Shown here: positions 35,381-46,530 of the stretch, piece by piece
Layout of the letters: every line of letters begins with the position of its first letter
Numbering within the stretch: the first letter of the stretch is position 1
Assembly: GCA_034766995.1 (NCBI GenBank)
Contig: CM068322.1
Location: forward strand, 20,749,245 to 20,813,244
Reading direction: 5' to 3'
DNA from: Acanthacorydalis orientalis
Taxonomy: Eukaryota > Arthropoda > Insecta > Megaloptera > Corydalidae
DNA length: 64,000 nucleotides
Position numbers and translations under genes: made by a program
The notes under the pieces: generated by a model
What the model saw: the letters and a program-made list of their open reading frames with translations, nothing else
The model's database searches: none
Told to the model about the DNA's origin: nothing

Positions 35381-35774
35381 CTTTAAAATAATATTTTCTG
35401 TTGCTACTCATATCTTTCTTTTTAAATAAATTTTAAAATAAAGGAAACAAATTTTACAAAAAAGTAAAATAACTTTTTCATTATTCAAAATATCTTAAAA
35501 AATATAATGAATAAAATAAAACTATAGACTTACATTATTTCAAATAAAAAATATTTTTATTGAAGAATATAATTTATCAAGAACTTTTATATTTTTTCAT
35601 TATAAATTTTTAAATATACGTTTCATATTTTCCTAAAATACACAAAACATTGAATAATTGATTACTGATAATTTCGATTGCTACTCATGTGCATTTCAAT
35701 GACCATTCCGTTATTCGCCAAGTTCAAAAGTTACCAAAGATCAGATTTTCACAAAAAAACTTTCTCTTGTATAA

Positions 35775-35778
<4 letters not shown>
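35381..35778. other. AT-rich noncoding stretch
   Basis: Nothing recognised. Confidence 0.5.

Positions 35779-35836
<58 letters not shown>
35779..35836. repeat. (TA)n microsatellite
   Basis: About 58 bp of pure TA inside a spurious 74-codon plus frame. Confidence 0.95.
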
Positions 35837-35839
<3 letters not shown>

Positions 35840-35977
35840 ATCTAAAAACATATAAAGTGTGCCTAAAAAATATGTTCTTTAAATGTGTAACCAAATTCAA
35901 GAAATCAAAGTAAATAAAGGTTTAATTTTCATGACATGTATTATTTATAACATTATTTTAAAAAAAGGAAAACATGT

Positions 35978-36049
35978 TCAGTATTGACTGTAAATAAATT
36001 TGAAACTTTCCATTTCAGTAATGACTGTAAATAAATTTAAAAATTTCCA
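35978..36049. repeat. 36-bp tandem duplication
   Basis: Two adjacent 36-bp units, each beginning TTCAGTA and containing TGACTGTAAATAAATTT, differ at a few bases. A weaker third unit may follow. Confidence 0.85.
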
Positions 36050-36245
36050 CTTTTTTATTGACATGTAATATTTTTAAATAAATTTATTAAACTACAAAAA
36101 TGAAAATAAAATAAAAAAAATAAAATAAAATGCAAACTTCTTTTTAATGAAACTTTTAAGATAACATATCGATACAGTGTTTTCTTCATATTGTGTCGAT
36201 AAATCTGCATATAAATCACGGAATAATTTTTTAATAGATAAATAT

Positions 36246-36277
36246 TTATATATATTTATATATATATATATCATTAA

Positions 36278-36328
<51 letters not shown>
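36246..36328. repeat. (TA)n microsatellite with interruptions
   Basis: TA broken by TTTATATA and CATTAAATA; opposing spurious frames cross it. Confidence 0.95.
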
Positions 36329-36330
<2 letters not shown>

Positions 36331-36662
36331 AAAATAAGTACAGTTTCTTTTTAAATTTGGAATTTCAGTGAGTTTCGCTCTGTTCCTTTTAGTTTTAAAA
36401 TAATTTCGCTAACATTTTAATTTAATCTAGTATTATTTATTTCTAGTGAATTGAACTTAAAATATAAAAAGGAAAATCAGAGCTTATATACCATTTACAC
36501 TTTATTTATATGAAAAAATCAAAATGTATTATAACATTTTTTTATCTAAGAAATATATTTTAATGGTAGTGTTTTTGATCCTAAAAAGAAGAAAGTACTG
36601 AGTAGTATGTTACAAAAATTGGAAAAATTCACTTATAAATAAATAATATTTTAATAAATGTA

Positions 36663-36693
<31 letters not shown>

Positions 36694-38252
36694 TTTTCAT
36701 TATTCACATATATGAATTTAATGCAAAAACTCAATTAAGTTTACTGAGCCTAAAAATAAGATGAAATTCAAACATGCAATCGTGATTCAATTTAGAAATA
36801 CAGAAGACATACAGCCGCTTGAATATAAAACTTCAGTTAGTGAACGAAACATGTACTTTATTTAAAAAAGAATATTTAATTAATAATGTATGGCATTCTT
36901 TGACAGTAAAAATGAAAATCATTTAAATATTTAAATTTCCTGTTTATACATTCTGTTTCGTTTGTACATAATTTTACAAAAAAAATGGTTAATTCTCTGA
37001 ACATGGAGTTACATAATTGAATTCGTCATACATCTTTAATGTAGATTTGATAAACTGGGAAGTCAAAACAAGTCCAAAATAAAATATTTCATTTTATACT
37101 GAATATTTTATTTTGTTGTTTTCTCGGAATTGTAAGTTTTGTATATTTTATATGTTTAAATATCTCTTTTTAAATTATCAATGTTTTTGTTTTTTACTTG
37201 ACTTCAGTTATTTAATTTAATAATTTTACAATTGTATAAATATTTATTTAGTTAAAAAACGAATTATATGTTTCAGTACATTTTTTCATTCTTATGTAAA
37301 CAATATATTCAAATAGTTTTTAAAAAATATGCGATGTTTTATATTTGAGATTAATATTAATTTAATTACATTTTAATATATGAAAATTGAAACTCAAATT
37401 TCGAATTGTCTTTAATACATAACATTATGTAAAATATCCATAAAATGAATTGAAAACGAATATTTAGAAAATACAATAATAGAAATATATTATTAACTTT
37501 ATAGATAAAAGAGACTTTTATTTTTATTAACTGACAGAAAATGGATAGCTATAGAATTAACAAAGATTAAAATTCATTTTGAACATATATACAAACTTCC
37601 TCTCTTGTTATATAGAAAAAAAATCTTTTACCAAATTCTAATAAGTTAGTACATATATCCTGTCAAATAAAAATATTTATATTCTGTCTGTTTTTTTAAA
37701 ATACAATATAGGTTTATTTATCGTCAAATTTAAACAGAAAATGATAATAATTTTTCGTAGTATGTATATTTATCAAATTAATGATCCAATTTTTTAAATG
37801 ACAATCAACTTAAAAAATGTATCACTCGGTCTCGTTTATAAGCTTTACATCACGTTTTTTTTTATTATATCCCTTTTTTAACTTATACCTTCACACATAT
37901 ACACCCACATACACATAAATACACACACATATATATATATATACACACTTGTACATACATATGTTTATGTACATTTAATTGTCCTTTAAGTATATATTAT
38001 TGAATATTTGCGATCATATATTTTTTTTATTTTTTTAAAATTATTTTCCATATTAAAAAAATATAATTTATGTAAATATTTCATTAATATCAGAAAGAAA
38101 TTTGGATACTTCGGAACTCATATTATTAATATTATACAACCATGAATAGACACAGTATGTCACATTTATTAAATTAATTTTTATAGGCAAAAAAACTGAT
38201 ATAAAGAACATTAAATGACAAACATTAAACAATAGAAACAATACAAATTTTT

Positions 38253-38291
<39 letters not shown>

Positions 38292-38612
38292 GGAAATACT
38301 ATCATATAAGCTAAAATAAGATAATATATCAAATTTTGTTAAATGTAATTTATGAAAACTATTTGAAACTTTAATGATGTATAAGAATATCTTCACTATG
38401 ATAGACACCGCAAGTTAATTAAATAGTAACAAAAACATGTCTGCTACTTTAGCAATATTCGTAACGTGAATGAAGTTGTACAAGAAATAAATCGATATAG
38501 AGTTATATTACAGTTTAATATTTCATTCTATGTATTTAGGTTTGTTTGATATGAGATCTATTTAATAAATATCTTTTGTTATACGTAGAAAATTACTTTC
38601 ATATATGTTTAC

Positions 38613-38665
<53 letters not shown>

Positions 38666-38860
38666 TTGTATGTGCATGTATATGTGAAACCGAATATATT
38701 TTCCGGTTTTATTAATTCATTTTACATGAATTCCGTCTAGTTATTATCTTTTTCTAGATAAATTTCAATAATAAGTTCTAAAGCTGGATCTGTGTTATAA
38801 GATAATATTCATATGAAGTAAGAAATTAATGAAAATTATAAATAATATTAAGTTAGAATA
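36329..38860. other. AT-rich noncoding stretch with several TA tracts
   Basis: TA tracts at 36661-36691, 38257-38288 and 38616-38666 (the last with a GT tail). No gene, transposon terminus or splice pair seen. Confidence 0.55.
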
Positions 38861-39075
38861 TTAGGTTGGTAGGAAATTAATTGCGGGGTTTTTTTCTGAA
38901 TTCTAATCATATTTTTTTTTCAATGAAAGTGTCATTTTATCGTGTTCATGTTAATTTCATAATAAAATGTATTTTTGGTCCATATTTTGGTAACATCGAC
39001 TTTGGTTTTGTTACTAATTTTGCTTTAAATTGAGCTATTGAATTAAAAATGGAATAGAAACAAATAAAAATATTT
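38861..39075 (+). mobile_element. mariner 5' end, truncated
   Basis: TTAGGTTGGTAGGAAATTAA follows TA (38859-38860). The next about 200 bp match the 5' untranslated part of the mariner at 22242 (TCTGAATTCTAA.CATATT, AGTGTCATTT.ATC.TGTTC, GGTAACATCGACTTTGGTT) up to the start codon region, AAAATGGAATAG. The copy then ends at a perfect palindrome. No transposase body or 3' terminus remains. Confidence 0.75.
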
Positions 39076-39111
39076 TATTATAATTTATAAATTATAATAA
39101 AATATTTTTAT
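39064..39111. repeat. 48-bp perfect palindrome at a transposon breakpoint
   Basis: Arms 39064-39087 and 39088-39111 are exact reverse complements with no spacer (the centre reads ATTTATAAAT). It overlaps the point where mariner homology is lost. Palindromes of this kind are unstable and often mark breakage or foldback repair. Confidence 0.88.
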
Positions 39112-39728
39112 ATATAATTTATAAATTGTATTCAATACTTTTCCAGTAATAATTTTTTAATAAAATAAGTTTACAATATGACAAAAAGAAGAAAAAACTT
39201 TGAACAAAATAAGAAAGTTAATATTAAATAAAATAAAATATATAAATACTTTTCCCAAAAATAAACTACATTTAAAAGATAATTTATATTAAATTTCGAA
39301 ATACGTCTGTAATAATTAATCTCGGAATAATAAAATTTAATTAACTTCTTAAATATTTTCAATAAAATTTTATTTTTTACTAATATTAAAGTTATAAAAC
39401 TGAAAAGTTATAAATAAATTGATTTGATCAATGACCTGAAAGCAAAAAAAGAAAACTCTAAAGCGAATGATTTATTATTATTTATATATTTGGGTTACTT
39501 TAGTACGTTACAAAGATCGAAGCTTATAAATCATTCAAAGTAACCGTTTTCTGCATGATAGAATAGCTGTAAGAGCTGTTTACATTTATGATCCATTAGT
39601 TGCTAGCTCTGAAAGAAAATTAAAAGATATATAGAAAGCGTACAGACTTTATTTATTTTATGCTTTTTAGTTTCAGTATTTTTTTAATTATTTATCAATA
39701 AAGACATTTAAAAAATATTAAATGCAAT

Positions 39729-39791
<63 letters not shown>

Positions 39792-40765
39792 ACTGGGAGA
39801 GAAGAAGACATTTATTTAAAAAAACAATGTATAATGAAATTAAATTTATAAATATAAATATAGGTTAATTAATTTTCTTAATTTATCTTATGCTGAATTC
39901 ATAATTGTGTTATAAATAAGTAATGTGTATAAAAGTTTCCTGAAGTAATATTTAAGCAATTATACACAGAATTCTTAGTTCTCCGAAATATGGTCATTTT
40001 ATGTTAAAAGCTTAACTCAGACTTGAAATCTGTAACTAACAGATTTTCATATGCTTCTATGTACACAACTTGAGTAAACATCAGTGAACCACAACGTGTC
40101 ATCAGTGCACCTTCTCTAGTTTCTCTGTGAATACACAATTAGCCATTACCACATGGTAACACACAACGCTAATGGTAAGTGATTTGGCACAGTATCTAAC
40201 TCTTTACCTATCATCCACAAACAAACGATGTGCATGCAAGGCACCGTTTTGTCTTTATGCCTTGTTTGTATAATACATATATGTGAACGCGCATGTGAGT
40301 ATAGGATGTGTGTGCTTAGAATCCTTGTATATTAGCTATCACTAACACAACATTGGGAACACGCTGTTTAAAACTATTATCTAGCTGTAAGTAATCAAAT
40401 TATTATCAATGGAATTTGTTGGTTTAACGACCTTTTAAACTATGATTTTATTATATGAGACATTTGTTTTTTTTTTGATTTTCAATTCTAGATATGTACT
40501 AGTATTTCCCTCATTATCATTATTTCAAATGCTTAAAATAAGAATAGCCTTTGTTTTTTTTTAAAAAAAAAACGCTGATTTTGTTTTTACAATAATTTCA
40601 ACGAATGAACTTATTACACTTTTAACTTTACAGGTCTTTGTACATATTTCAAAGTATAAGTCATATCTTATATAATTTTATATAAAAAAATACAAAAAAT
40701 TAAAGAAAAAACTAACAATATTCGAAGGTAATTCAAAAAGTAAAATTTTTAAGGAAGAAAATTAT

Positions 40766-40770
<5 letters not shown>
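39112..40770. other. AT-rich noncoding stretch with one GC-elevated patch
   Basis: 40020-40340 is less AT-rich (CCACAACGTGTCATCAGTGC, CGATGTGCATGCAAGGCACC) and may be a small regulatory element. The 63-codon minus frame at 39171-39362 is AT-biased. The rest shows nothing. Confidence 0.45.
39731..39788. repeat. (TA)n microsatellite
   Basis: About 58 bp of pure TA. Confidence 0.95.

Positions 40771-40850
<80 letters not shown>
40771..40850. repeat. (TA)n microsatellite
   Basis: About 80 bp of pure TA. A GC-richer patch (CGCCCTCCTCTACACTTCG near 40869-40888) follows at once, recalling the 20.7 kb block. Confidence 0.95.
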
Positions 40851-40852
<2 letters not shown>

Positions 40853-41594
40853 ATTTTTTCTATATAACGCCCTCCTCTACACTTCGTTCAAGGCCTAATT
40901 AACTACAATACTATACCGTTGAGGGAATTTTTTTATCTTTCGCAGCCACTCTTAAACTGTATTCTTCTCACATAAAATAAATTAGTGATCTCCTTAACTG
41001 TCTATTAATTTTCGACTTGCATTCGTGTATTAAAATAAGATCTTTAAGAGAGAATAATGGGGAGAAGAATGTAATAATACACTCATATATTTTCTTTATT
41101 GACTAGTCTTTGTACACAGGAAGAATTTGATAATTTTTTAAAATAGGTATTAGTATCTATCTATGAATAAATATGTTCTGTAAAATTTAAAAAAATATAT
41201 TAGAAATTTTAAAAAAACGTGTAAAGATTTTATAATAAATTATTATTAACGATGACACCAGAAGTTACATGATACATTATTATATTGGTATGATAACAAG
41301 TACAAATTTTTCTTCCACGAATTTTAAGAAATTGTGAATCATGTTATAGGGTGTCTTTATTTCTGTGGTCGTACCTCGAGGTTAGGTGTTTCCCCGAAAC
41401 CAACATTCATCTTCTTATTGTGTATTGTCTGTGTATGTACGCGGAGGCTGATTCGTGGAATATGTGGGAAAACTTCATAACAACTAAAAATAAAATGTGC
41501 ACTTTTATAAAACAACAATGTCACAATACACTTGCGAGAGGAACATACTCACTAATATTCAACAGCGAGAATGATTATACGAACATAGTATTAT

Positions 41595-41597
<3 letters not shown>
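40851..41597. other. noncoding stretch
   Basis: GC-elevated around 40865-40960 and 41340-41560. The 81-codon plus frame at 41351-41596 (GCC TCGAGGTTAG region) has no recognised domain. Confidence 0.4.

Positions 41598-41674
<77 letters not shown>
41598..41674. repeat. (TA)n microsatellite
   Basis: About 75 bp of TA with a single GTA interruption. Confidence 0.95.
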
Positions 41675-41676
<2 letters not shown>

Positions 41677-41790
41677 GATATTCTACAGCGAGCGAGTATA
41701 TGCGATACGAGTGAAGAGAGTTGGGAGTATAAGTGAAACGAGCGGGGACGGAACCCCCGGGGTTCTGCAAGCGTAGCGAGTAGCTAGTTT
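41675..41790. other. GC-rich block with palindrome, next to a TA tract
   Basis: Contains CAGCGAGCGAG, GAAACGAGCGGGGACGG, the palindrome GAACCCCCGGGGTTC (41751-41765) and GCGTAGCGAGTAGCTAG. The end, hairpin then CTAG|T, loosely recalls a Helitron 3' end, but the hairpin-to-CTAG distance (18 nt) is longer than usual. Related by eye to the reverse complement of 20676-20750. Confidence 0.4.
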
Positions 41791-41834
41791 ATAAAAATAT
41801 ATATTTTTATTTCTAGCAAACAAAAGTTCAACTT

Positions 41835-41960
41835 AGGTTATTCTGGTGGTTTAAGTCCTCTTGGATCATTGAATTATCTCCTCGCTACTAAGCGTTATCA
41901 TGTATGCTATTTTCAGGTAGATTTTAGAAAATATTTTTCAATTAGGTAATAAAATTATCA
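41835..41960 (-). repeat. family B repeat, minus copy
   Basis: The minus strand shows TCTACCTGAAAATAGCATAC, ATGATAACGCTTAGTAGCGA and ATTCAATGATCCAAGAGG. The flanks match the minus unit at 15.2 kb (TCTACCTGAAAATG, TAGTAG.., ATTCAGATGATCCAAAAG). Confidence 0.55.
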
Positions 41961-42308
41961 AAAATATATCCAAAGAAGAGACATGTTAAATTTTCATGGA
42001 AAAGAAAAAAGAATGATAATAGTTTGAACAAAATATTATAGGGACTATAGACTAAAACAGTTATAATCTTATATTTACATTTGAATCATTGCAAAAATTA
42101 CTTAGGAAGATAGTTATCCGCATTACTATTTCTGAATTCGACACTGATGTATATTATAGTACATTTCATGAAATTTTATCTATTTATTATGAATAAGAAA
42201 AAATATTCTATCAATGAATGAAAACTATGAAAAAGTCATATCATTCCTTATTAAAGTATTCACATTTATTATAATAAATATTTACAATAGCATTAAATAT
42301 CATCCACT

Positions 42309-42359
<51 letters not shown>

Positions 42360-42671
42360 AATAACCTAATTTGGCATAAAATATAACATAATTAAAGGTT
42401 ATCATACAATAATTCATTTGAAAATTATAGTTATATTTATCAATTTGAATAATTGTATCATAATCAATATATTAAAATAAATTAACTCTTATTTTCCATT
42501 AACTTAATATCATTTTTCTCTGTCTGTACGCAGAGTACAAGGTAATTCTATTAATTAAATGATGTTTTACATACAATCATACCGAGTGGTATTTTAATTA
42601 AAACTAATTTATACAAATTATTTATGAATACCTCCTCTATTGAATTTAAATACATATTAATAGAGAAATGT

Positions 42672-42736
<65 letters not shown>

Positions 42737-42880
42737 TTATGCATGTATGGGAGTGTGTATTAACTTGAGCATTCATGTAACATGTGTATGTACAGATATA
42801 CATTTATGCATTTATACCTATTATAAAGTTATAGATGATTTTCTGAAATTACATGACATTTAATGAAATTAATTATTCGT
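41961..42880. other. AT-rich noncoding stretch with TA tracts
   Basis: (TA)n at 42311-42354 and (TA)n-(TATG)n at 42675-42737; otherwise no recognised content. Confidence 0.6.
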
Positions 42881-43420
42881 TAGACACACGAAACTACATC
42901 GGTAACAGATTCGGATACATTTATACAATTAAATAAACAATTATATGCAAATACATGCTATTAATAACAACCGTCTAATTCGTACAAACCATTTACGAAT
43001 ACTAAAGCGTCGTTGGGAAGCGATATCGTTAAAATAAAGTCGTATACATGTTCAAACATGCATCAGCGTACTCACGTCCATGATCTAGTTGGCAGGTGGT
43101 ACTCGCGTTAGCTTTGGCCACGTTCATGAATCTACATGTCCGGAGTTCGGACACGCGCTGACCCGACAGGCAGACGGCCAGTCAGGTAACGTGGCCGCCG
43201 CAGGTGTAACAAATCTATGTACGTGCAACGCGGAGGTACGCGATCTGAATAATTCGTTTCATGGTTACACCTGCCGGAATGCTTACATCACAAAAAAAAA
43301 ACACCTACATACGTACCATAACATGTCGGATGGAACGGACGTTAATGGTTTAGTATTTCTCCTTTTTTTTACAATTTATGACATCTTTTTTGTGTTATAA
43401 GTGTGCCTGTATACGACTAC
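42881..43420. promoter_or_regulatory. GC-rich island with E-box/T-box-like inverted repeat
   Basis: CAGGTG sites lie at 43093 and 43201, and CACCTG at 43268. The last two sit in an exact 11-bp inverted repeat, GCAGGTGTAAC (43200-43210) and GTTACACCTGC (43264-43274). CAGGTG is the Snail/bHLH E-box and AGGTGTAA is close to a T-box half-site. On the minus strand ATGGAC|GTGAGTAC is a donor-like site. The 103-codon plus frame (43089-43400) has no recognised domain and ends in an AT-rich tail. Candidate enhancer or promoter. Confidence 0.4.
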
Positions 43421-43679
43421 TTGTCTATTTTCTTTTTTCTTCTTCTCGCTTATACAGAAAGTGTTTAATGTGTGGAATGATATAGAGTTCACTGTATGCG
43501 AGATGTTTAATTTCAGTTGAAAAGTTTATTTGAATTGTACGTACATTCAGTCGTTCAGTTCAAATGTTTGTGTCAGATGCAAGTAGTTGAAAACTAAATA
43601 TTAGTTTTCATTAATTATTTACTATTTGTAGTTGAAGAACTAAAATCACTTTTAATTAATTTGAATATAAACACTCATA

Positions 43680-43719
<40 letters not shown>

Positions 43720-43828
43720 AATATACAGAAATCATTTTAAGTGTTAAATATATTTATATATTCATGGTAATATAAAATATTTTTACACAATATACCTTTT
43801 TATGTTTTACATAAGTAAATGATTATTC
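43421..43828. other. noncoding stretch
   Basis: GC declines from the island; a TA tract lies at 43682-43712. Confidence 0.5.
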
Positions 43829-44168
43829 TATATTTTGGTGCTCTGATGATGATAACATAACCTTCTAAATGTGCGTAAGCAGCCATCAAAAATGGTCAAC
43901 AATGATTTATAGAAAATGTTTGACCAGAAAAAATGATTATTGAAGGATGAAAAAACTTAATTTGTGAAATTTAAAATAATTTTTTATAACTAAATAGTAT
44001 GATTTTTTTGTACCTTAGCAGTTGGAGAATGATGGCGTTGCCATCGAAATGCTCATAGGCGACAATCGATAATAATCAATAACAATTTATTGAATATTTC
44101 GGATTTGAAAAATTATTTTCTGGTTTGTGCTGAGAAAGAAATAATTAATTTGTGAAAGTGCATTTAAC
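43829..44168 (+). repeat. family A repeat, direct tandem dimer
   Basis: Two units about 172 bp apart in the same orientation. Unit 1 has CTGATGA (43843-43849), TAAATGTGCGTAAGC and a TTAATTTGTGAAATTTA tail. Unit 2 starts TTTTTTTGTACCTTAGCA and has the best hairpin, GATGGC-GTT-GCCATC followed by GAAATGCTCATAGGCG, with a TTAATTTGTGAAAGTGCATT tail. Confidence 0.7.
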
Positions 44169-44677
44169 CATAGTTTCAGAACTGCTTCGTGTTATCGTCC
44201 TATTTGTCTAATTATTTTTACAGTTTTATTTCTTTTGCTAATTTTGTTCTAGTGACTATATTGTATTAAAAGCTAGAAATTTCGTGTAGAATAAGTAAGC
44301 TATCTATACTTTTTTTAGTGCTGAATAGGTAAAACGATAAACAGTTAGTGAAATTATAGTAAGAAACAAATAATAAAAGTTTAGAAATAAAAAAAAAAAT
44401 AAATATTTTGAGTATATTGGAACAAGTTAGAAGAAGTCTATGTCTAGTGGTGGATTGTAATAGATTGAATATGATAATAATGCATATACACAAATATATC
44501 AACATTATTCAATATCTATAACAAAAACATGTAATATCAGTGTGTGTTAGAGAAATGTTTGTATTTTATCTCTTCCTATTTATATTACACATATATTTCA
44601 ATATCTGAAAATTTTGCAGCATGTGATTGATTCGGTTTCTTTATTTTAAACCTATTAAAAAATTATATTCTTATAAT

Positions 44678-44725
<48 letters not shown>

Positions 44726-45025
44726 AAATACATTCATATTATATATATATACACACAATATAGATGTGTGTATACTTTATAATCATTTTGAATGCAACTA
44801 CTTAAGACATATTAGGGCGATAAAATTTCCAACAGCCTATTTTTACTCATGGTTCACAAATGAAACATTATTGGAACATTAATACATGCACCGTGCCGTG
44901 CTAAAACTTTGTTCGGGTCATATTAAAAATATGTTCTTAAATGTAATAATTTCTTCAAAGGAAATTTCCTCAGACACGATATCATATTCTGTAAATTTTT
45001 TTTAAAAAAACTTTTCACATAAGCT

Positions 45026-45028
<3 letters not shown>
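44169..45028. other. AT-rich noncoding stretch
   Basis: Includes a compound TA tract at 44684-44757. The minus 79-codon frame at 44266-44505 is hydrophobic, AT-biased and unrecognised. Confidence 0.5.

Positions 45029-45083
<55 letters not shown>
45029..45083. repeat. (TA)n microsatellite
   Basis: About 55 bp of pure TA on the left of a GC-richer unit. Confidence 0.95.
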
Positions 45084-45086
<3 letters not shown>

Positions 45087-45237
45087 CAGCAGAAGCACCT
45101 GTCTCTATTAATCTACTGCTTAATGGAGGCCTTCTCCGTGATTTACCATGTTGTACTATTGAATGCCTCTCTTTTCCCCTGATTCTAATAACATTTTTAA
45201 TTTCCTTACGTCACCTGTTCATTTGTCTAATTGTTGC
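45084..45237 (-). other. GC-richer unit sandwiched between microsatellites, with open minus frame
   Basis: Flanked by (TA)n on the left and (CT)n-(TA)n on the right. The minus strand is open for 46 codons, including VIRIRGKERHSIVQHG and KSRRRPPLSSRLIETGASAA, and may extend upstream through one stop to MNR. Not recognised; perhaps a retroelement 3' end or another transposon piece. Confidence 0.3.
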
Positions 45238-45249
45238 TCTCTCTCTCTC

Positions 45250-45288
<39 letters not shown>
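45238..45288. repeat. (CT)n then (TA)n microsatellite
   Basis: CTCTCTCTCTCTCT directly followed by TTTA and TA units. Confidence 0.95.
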
Positions 45289-45289
<1 letters not shown>

Positions 45290-45780
45290 CAATTAAATTA
45301 TAAAAACTGTATAGTATTTTGATAAATAAATGTATTACATTAAAAACAAACAAATAAAACCGACAAATGTATCAAAATTCTAATAAATTGTATTTATTTT
45401 CTTTTTTTATACGAGTATACATTGTTTATTTCAATTGACACCAGATTAAAAATGAAATAACGCTCAAAATGATTAATTTACTTATCACAAATATATTTTT
45501 CTAATTCTTTTCATTGAAAAATGAAAATTTGTTTTAGATATTCCTGACAATCAATCTTTATTCCTTATATATACATGTATATATATATATATATATATAC
45601 ATATATATATACTCGTATATATACATATATTAAAATAATATATAATCAGCATAAAAGTTATAAATCAATTCGAAACATTTCAATTTAATTAATTGATTAA
45701 ACCCACTGTATCGTTCACATTATCAGGGATCTCCTTATAATGTTTTCAGTTCGACTGTTTCGTAACAGAGTGAATTTTTT
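45289..45780. other. AT-rich noncoding stretch
   Basis: Compound TA tract at 45566-45630 with ACTCG and ACATG interruptions; no gene. Confidence 0.55.
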
Positions 45781-45792
45781 TATTTCACTTAC

Positions 45793-45816
45793 GTTGAAAT
45801 CTCCAAGCTTAACGTG
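45793..45816 (-). other. putative 24-nt in-frame microexon
   Basis: On the minus strand, TTTCTCTATTTCAG (strong acceptor) precedes 24 nt and GTAAGTGAAA (strong donor) follows. In one frame the segment encodes HVKLGDFN; another is also open. The length is a multiple of three, as in many neuronal microexons. The neighbourhood (45780-45905) is GC-elevated. A competing reading on the plus strand has ATG at 45834 (MQSTRDRREKNKRSVKIC) with donor TAC|GTAAGTT near 45900, so both strands carry signals here. Confidence 0.4.
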
Positions 45817-45905
45817 CTGAAATAGAGAAATACAATGCAATCAACAAGAGATCGCCGAGAAAAGAACAAGCGATCCGTGAAAATCTGTTTGTCTTATACG
45901 TAAGT

Positions 45906-46240
45906 TGTATTTATTTTACTTTTTTTCCTTTAAAAATTACTTTTCGAATAAAATACATTGTTGAAACTTAATGTTATATCTGTTTAAGTAAAATTAAAGA
46001 AATATTTTAAGAAATATTAAAAGTTCAAGAAATAAATGTTCCATAAATTTTAAATGAATATTTTTTTCATAAAAATAATATATATATATATATATATATA
46101 AACAAATTGAAAATAAAAACATGTCTTTATAAATAAATAATAATATTACATATGATCTTTTTAAAAAACCAAAGACTAAAACTGATTTTCGCATATGATT
46201 TGTTTTTTGACCCTGCAATACATAAACTTCTTTTCTGCCT
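45906..46240. other. AT-rich noncoding stretch
   Basis: TA run at 46079-46100; the minus 74-codon frame crossing it is spurious. Confidence 0.5.
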
Positions 46241-46530
46241 AAAAATAGTTAATCAATATTTAAAGATCATATTTGATCTTTGTTTATGAACATTTTGATA
46301 ACGACCCTATCATACATAGAACCTCATCTTCAAAGCACTATGGTACAGAAATCTTTTTATACTTTAAAGAAGAACATTTTTTGTATTTTAGCAGTTTGAG
46401 GATGATGCATCGTCATTGAAATGTTCGCATGTAATAATTAAAAATGAATAATAACCATTTGTTGAACATTATTACTCAAATATTTTTATTTGTAAAATGA
46501 GAAAATAATTCATTTATAAAATTTTATTTA
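46241..46530. repeat. family A repeat, head-to-head inverted pair
   Basis: The minus unit (about 46241-46350) shows TTTGAAGATGAGG, TCGTTATCAAAATGTTCATA and AAACAAAGATCAAATATG. The plus unit (about 46375-46530) shows TTTTTTGTATTTTAGCAG, TTGAGGATGATGCATCG, TCATTGAAATGTTCGCATG and an ATAATTCATTTATAAAATTT tail. The TTCG-capped stem is intact in the plus unit. Confidence 0.65.

Noticed and set aside
39425..39455. Very strong minus-strand acceptor CTTTTTTTGCTTTCAG followed by GTCATT as a ratchet point
   Set aside because: The donor half is poor and no open exon follows; left as a lone pyrimidine tract.
40350..40400. TTATCTAGCTGTAAG resembling part of the miR-9 mature sequence
   Set aside because: Only about 13 matching bases, the seed side does not match and no hairpin arm is visible.
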